Assembly (NCBI GenBank): GCA_013298445.1 | Contig: JAAFHQ010000021.1 | Span: forward strand, 1-18,662 | Direction: 5' to 3' | DNA length: 18,662 nucleotides | DNA from: Chitinophagales bacterium | GTDB lineage: Bacteria; Bacteroidota; Bacteroidia; Chitinophagales; Saprospiraceae | Shown: positions 16,047 to 18,662 of the stretch, piece after piece | Position numbering within the stretch: the stretch's first letter is position 1 | Layout of the letters: every line of letters begins with the position of its first letter | Program-made: the position numbers and the translations under genes | The notes under the pieces: model-generated | What the model was told of the DNA's origin: nothing | Databases searched by the model: none | The model's input: the letters and a program-made list of their open reading frames with translations, nothing else

Positions 16047-16236
16047 AAAATAAAAAGAGGCAAGGCGAAAAACGCCCTGCCCCCAAAATGTAATAAGTTC
16101 CCCCTATAAACAATCTTTATACTAATGGACATGAGTCCAGTGTAAGCATCGGAAAAAGGTCTTGTAAACTTTACGCAGTTTTGTGATTCCCCGGTTGGTG
16201 AATACACTAAATGATTGGGATGGAATATTAAGGTTC
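16047..16236 (-). ncRNA. Candidate small RNA of about 190 nt (possible 6S RNA)
   Basis: The segment has a near-perfect Bacteroidota promoter on one side (16243-16273) and a classical intrinsic terminator on the other (16056-16081), with no convincing open frame between. That defines a transcript of about 190 nt, close to the size of 6S RNA. The two ends can pair: CUGAACCUUAAUAUUCC near the 5' end against GGAACUUAUUACA and GGGGGCAG near the 3' end, with small bulges. Further in, CAAUC pairs with GAUUG. The tip has a GGAC-UCAU-GUCC hairpin extended by ACU/AGU. The result is a rod with internal loops, as in 6S RNA, which mimics an open promoter for RNA polymerase. The 6S identity is inference: no conserved sequence was matched. 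It could instead be an attenuated leader of purH, which lies downstream in the same direction, though purH appears to have its own promoter. Confidence 0.55.
16056..16081 (-). terminator. Intrinsic terminator of the candidate small RNA
   Basis: On the minus strand GGCAGGGCG, a UUUUU loop and CGCCUUGCC form a 9-bp GC-rich stem with one G-U pair (16059-16081). It is followed by CUCUUUUUAUUUU. This is a textbook rho-independent terminator and is the strongest one in the window. Confidence 0.85.
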
Positions 16237-16242
16237 AGCTCA

Positions 16243-16273
16243 CAAAGGTAAAGGGTTTAGTTCGTTTTTCAAA
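16243..16273 (-). promoter_or_regulatory. Strong Bacteroidota promoter for the candidate small RNA
   Basis: On the minus strand TTTG (16273-16270) and TACCTTTG (16250-16243) are separated by exactly 19 nt, matching both parts of the Bacteroidota sigma factor consensus. It is the best promoter in the window. Transcription should start near 16236. Confidence 0.7.
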
Positions 16274-16304
16274 TTTAATCTTTAGACAGAGAGATTAAAA
16301 CGAA
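16261..16304. promoter_or_regulatory. Nested inverted repeat overlapping the small-RNA promoter
   Basis: TTTAATCT (16274-16281) and AGATTAAA (16292-16299) form one inverted pair. TTCGTTTT (16261-16268) and AAAACGAA (16297-16304) form another around it. Together they overlap and flank the -33 TTTG. This is where an operator or activator site would lie, but AT-rich sequence makes chance repeats more likely. No regulator is assigned. Confidence 0.3.
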
Positions 16305-16381
16305 GTCACATATTTGCTGGTTTTTTTTTTAGTTTTTTTTAAAGCTATTGTATTGCATTGATTTATAATGCATTTAAAAAA

Positions 16382-16420
16382 AAACCCGCTGAAAAGTTCA
16401 TTCACCTTTCAAGCGGGTTT
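16382..16420 (-). terminator. Intrinsic terminator of lysC
   Basis: Read on the minus strand, AAACCCGCTTGAAAG, a short loop, and CTTTTCAGCGGGTTT are followed by a continuous T-run (16384-16376). The stem is 9 bp of AAACCCGCT plus a GAAAG/CTTTT extension with a bulge. It lies about 60 nt after the lysC stop. Confidence 0.85.
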
Positions 16421-16426
16421 GATTAT

Positions 16427-16468
16427 GCATTCAGTATGCCCTAACCAGAAAAAAAAATTACTGAATGC
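16427..16468. repeat. 10-bp inverted repeat between lysC stop and its terminator
   Basis: GCATTCAGTA (16427-16436) and TACTGAATGC (16459-16468) are perfect inverted copies, with an A-run in the 22-nt spacer. It directly precedes the lysC terminator hairpin on the minus strand and may form a second 3' hairpin. The stretch 16305-16375 beyond has only AT-rich homopolymer runs. Confidence 0.6.
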
Positions 16469-16478
16469 GTTTCTTAGC

Positions 16479-17828
16479 CTAAAAATTTACTGACAGCGTA
16501 GTATTTGTGTTTTGAAATAAGTGCTTGTGCAAGCTGCGCAGGGCAGCGTTTTTGGCATCCTGGCTCACCAGAATCGAGATGTTGTTGTTGCTCCCACCGT
16601 AAGAAACCATCCGCAGTGGAATACTTTCCAGTGCCGAAAAGATGTGTTTGGTTACTTCGGTATGTGCACTTAGTGCATCTCCTACAATACAGATGATCGA
16701 CTGATTTTTGTCCACACTCACGTCTCCAAAAAGCTCCAGTGAGCGGATGATTTCAGGCAAGTGTTTGTCGGAATCAACGGTTAAAGAAACCGACACTTCA
16801 GAAGTAGTAATCATGTCAATCGGCGTACGGAATTGCTCGAATACTTCAAATACCCGACGCAAAAAGCCATAAGCATGCAACATTCGCCCGCTTTGAATTT
16901 TGATGGCGGTGATGCCATCTTTAGCGGCGATGGCGGTTATGGTTCGGTTGGAAGATGCATTAGAAATTAAAGTTCCCGGCGATTTTGGCTCAAAAGTGTT
17001 TTTCAACACAATTGGCACCTGACGGTCTTCGGCAGGGATGACACAGGTTGGGTGCAAAATTTTGGCCCCAAAGTAAGCCAACTCGGCAGCTTCCCGATAC
17101 GATACTTGCCGAATCGGCCAGGTATTTTCCACAATGCGCGGATCGTTGTTGTGGATACCATCGATATCTGTCCAGATTTGAATTTCTTCAGCCCGGATGG
17201 CCGCACCGATCAAGGTTGCACTGTAATCACTGCCACCCCGTTGCAGGTTGTCTACTTCATCGGCAGCATTGCGGCAGATGTAACCCTGGGTAATAAAATA
17301 GGTAGCCAGAGGGTGTTGTTGGGACAATAGTAGTTCCAAACGCCGCTGAATCCAATCCATATCGGGTTCGCCGTGCTCGTCAATGCGCATAAAATCCAGC
17401 GCGGAGAGCAGCACCGAAGGCCGTTCGATCAATTCCAGATAGATTTGGAATAGGTTGGTCGAAATCACCTCGCCCTGAGCCAAAATCCATTTTTCGTGGC
17501 TGCTTTCAAAGCGATTGACCCACAACAGTTGCTCCATTTCATCAAAGATGCCTCTTACCACAGTGTGGCCTCTTTCCTGAAAAGGTTCAGTTGGCAGCAG
17601 CTCATTCACAAATACCCGGTATTCTTCACGCAAGGCAGCCAATTTGATGGATGCGGCTTCAATCTGTTGTTTGCGAATGAGTTCACCCAACTCGACCAAC
17701 TTGTTGGTTGTCCCAGACACTGCGGATAGAACCACAATTTTGGGTAAACCATCGTCAATCAGTTCACCTACCCGACGCATTCTTTCCGGACTTCCCACCG
17801 ATGTGCCACCAAACTTCAGAATTTGCAT
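16479..17828 (-). CDS. lysC: Aspartate kinase (monofunctional, ACT-regulated)
   Basis: The enzyme phosphorylates L-aspartate with ATP, the entry step to lysine, threonine, methionine and diaminopimelate. At 449 residues it equals the usual monofunctional enzyme in length. Visible motifs are KFGGTSV (5-11), RGGSDYSATLIGAAI (197-211), the ATP-binding WTDIDGIHNNDPRIV (219-233) and ELAYFGAKILHP (249-260). Two C-terminal ACT domains follow: about 305-370 (IKIQSGRMLHAYGFLRRVFE, then DMITTSEVSVSLTVD) and about 375-449 (MVSYGGSNNNISILV). ACT domains here imply feedback inhibition by an end product. The ending is complete, with no fused homoserine dehydrogenase. The ATG at 17828 gives MQILKFGG, so little alternative exists. 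It is divergent from an ACT-domain gene at 17980 and ends at its own terminator. Confidence 0.95.
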   Translation of the reverse strand: MQILKFGGTSVGSPERMRRVGELIDDGLPKIVVLSAVSGTTNKLVELGELIRKQQIEAASIKLAALREEYRVFVNELLPTEPFQERGHTVVRGIFDEMEQLLWVNRFESSHEKWILAQGEVISTNLFQIYLELIERPSVLLSALDFMRIDEHGEPDMDWIQRRLELLLSQQHPLATYFITQGYICRNAADEVDNLQRGGSDYSATLIGAAIRAEEIQIWTDIDGIHNNDPRIVENTWPIRQVSYREAAELAYFGAKILHPTCVIPAEDRQVPIVLKNTFEPKSPGTLISNASSNRTITAIAAKDGITAIKIQSGRMLHAYGFLRRVFEVFEQFRTPIDMITTSEVSVSLTVDSDKHLPEIIRSLELFGDVSVDKNQSIICIVGDALSAHTEVTKHIFSALESIPLRMVSYGGSNNNISILVSQDAKNAALRSLHKHLFQNTNTTLSVNF

Positions 17829-17877
17829 GATTGTTTACTTGATGCTGTGAATAATCAATTGACAACTGCCAACGAGT

Positions 17878-17885
17878 TATCTTTG
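17878..17885 (+). promoter_or_regulatory. Possible -7 element (TATCTTTG) for the ACT-domain gene
   Basis: TATCTTTG on the plus strand matches TAnnTTTG. The only upstream TTG (17859-17861) is 16 nt away, shorter than usual, so this is a weak candidate. It would give a leader of about 90 nt to the GTG at 17980. Confidence 0.25.
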
Positions 17886-17895
17886 ATTGATGAAA

Positions 17896-17903
17896 CAAAA
17901 GTA
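17896..17903 (-). promoter_or_regulatory. Possible -7 element (TACTTTTG) for lysC
   Basis: TACTTTTG on the minus strand matches TAnnTTTG, 68-75 nt before the lysC ATG. No -33 TTTG is seen at the proper distance. It is 11 nt from the opposing plus-strand candidate, so the two promoters would face away from each other and overlap. Confidence 0.35.
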
Positions 17904-17979
17904 GGGGCTGAAAATAAATACTGGAATTTTTACCTGATAATTGTACAGAAAAATATATTTTCGTTTAAATTTAAACAAA

Positions 17980-18639
17980 GTGATAAAAATTTCTGAACAC
18001 GTTAACCAAATCATCAGCAGCTCGCCTTTTATGTTAGAGGCACTGGCGGAGGGTCTGGTCAATGTATCGTCCCTGGCGCGTAAAATTCAGCCGGATGTGG
18101 AAAAAGCAGCTGGAAAGGAGGTCAACAGCAGTGCCATCGTTATGGCCATCAATCGGATGCCCTTGGGGGATCTGTTGCATTTGGACAAAAACCTGCGCCT
18201 TTTTTTTCGGAAAATGACCGATATCAGTGTACGCTCGGGCCTTCTGGACTATACTTTTCTCAACTCTGAGACCCTCCTGGCCAAACAAGTGGAGCTACTC
18301 AATGCCATTAGTGAAGCAGCCAAAGTTTTTTATTCTTTTTCGCAAGGTGTTTCAGAAACTACCATCGTCATATCCGAAAGTATGGGTACAAAACTGGAGG
18401 AGATTTTTCGCAGTGAAAAAATGTTGGTCAAGGAAAAAGACCTCTGCTCGATCAGTTTGATGCTCCCTGAGGGCAATCAGGCGATTTACGGAGTGTACTA
18501 CTACATCCTCAAAGAATTGGCGCTCAATGGGATCAACCTGGTGGAAATGATTTCTACATCAAATGAGTATACGATTGTGTTGTCGAATCGGGATTTGGAT
18601 AAGGCGTTTTCGTTGTTGATGGGCTTGAGGCATCGGTGA
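17980..18639 (+). CDS. Small ACT-domain protein, divergent from lysC
   Basis: The frame has no ATG near its start. A GTG at 17980 gives a 219-residue protein beginning MIKISEHVNQIISSSPFMLE, while a TTG at 17941 or the ATG at 18031 are alternatives. The N-terminal 70-80 residues are predicted helical and resemble a winged-helix unit (FMLEALAEGLVNVSSLARKI, then SSAIVMAINRM). The remainder looks like one or two ACT modules: FSQGVSETTIVISESM, then YGVYYYILKELALNGINLVE followed by STSNEYTIVLSNRDLDKAF. ACT modules commonly bind amino acids and control biosynthetic enzymes or transcription. Being divergent from lysC suggests, but does not show, a role in sensing an aspartate-family amino acid. I do not know a named gene for it. 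No catalytic motif is present. Confidence 0.7.
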   Translation: MIKISEHVNQIISSSPFMLEALAEGLVNVSSLARKIQPDVEKAAGKEVNSSAIVMAINRMPLGDLLHLDKNLRLFFRKMTDISVRSGLLDYTFLNSETLLAKQVELLNAISEAAKVFYSFSQGVSETTIVISESMGTKLEEIFRSEKMLVKEKDLCSISLMLPEGNQAIYGVYYYILKELALNGINLVEMISTSNEYTIVLSNRDLDKAFSLLMGLRHR

Positions 18640-18645
18640 AATCAA

Positions 18646-18653
18646 TAAATTTG
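18646..18653 (+). promoter_or_regulatory. Possible promoter for a gene beyond the window
   Basis: TAAATTTG matches TAnnTTTG, with TTG (18625-18627) 18 nt upstream. It begins seven bases after the ACT-domain stop and would drive a gene outside the window. The AT-rich setting makes chance matches likely. Confidence 0.2.
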
Positions 18654-18662
18654 TAATATTGT

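Noticed and set aside
15983..16207. 74-codon minus-strand frame within the small-RNA region
   Set aside because: It crosses the RNA terminator hairpin, its translation shows no domain, and transcription would stop before its end.
16047..16236. Purine riboswitch, SRP RNA or tmRNA upstream of purH
   Set aside because: The purine riboswitch core, the SRP GGAA-loop helix and a tmRNA tag frame were not found, and the length is wrong for tmRNA.

Overview
The window looks like a chromosomal segment of a Bacteroidota bacterium, most plausibly from the Saprospiria (Haliscomenobacter/Lewinella-like). The evidence is a SusC-family TonB-dependent receptor, a large FG-GAP/ASPIC lipoprotein, a small coaX followed by an outer-membrane barrel gene, and repeated matches to the Bacteroidota promoter (TTTG, about 19-21 nt, TAnnTTTG). 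The phylum is secure; the class is inferred from gene content and moderate GC. No rRNA, tRNA, CRISPR array, transposase or phage gene was seen.

Layout. 1-121 (minus) is the 5' end of a secreted protein cut by the window edge. 294-1298 (minus) is a secreted BNR/Ycf48-like propeller. 1299-1839 is non-coding and full of nested inverted repeats. 1840-5097 (minus) is a 1085-residue VCBS/FG-GAP plus ASPIC/UnbV lipoprotein, and 5280-8318 (minus) is a SusC-like receptor with no SusD beside it. 8319-8684 is a divergent promoter region. 8685-12182 (plus) is a three-gene ABC importer whose binding protein is membrane-anchored at its N-terminus and fused to an OmpA peptidoglycan-binding domain. 12258-15960 (minus) reads purH, then coaX, then an outer-membrane barrel gene. 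15961-16478 is non-coding and holds a well-delimited candidate small RNA of about 190 nt (strong promoter, classical terminator, long-range 5'-3' pairing) that could be a 6S RNA. 16479-17828 (minus) is lysC, and 17980-18639 (plus, divergent) is a small ACT-domain protein.

How the genes fit together. The minus-strand block at the left is cell-surface machinery: receptor, surface lipoprotein and secreted propeller. The centre is an envelope-spanning importer that may be held to the cell wall. The right is core metabolism: IMP synthesis, CoA synthesis and entry to the aspartate amino-acid family, with a possible amino-acid-sensing ACT protein facing lysC.

A recurring theme is that transcription-unit ends carry very long hairpins (31-47 nt arms), each of different sequence. 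A second repeat type with GGGCGACC/GGTCGCCC arms sits inside two operons. In three places these palindromes also supply a spurious in-frame ATG upstream of the likely real start codon.
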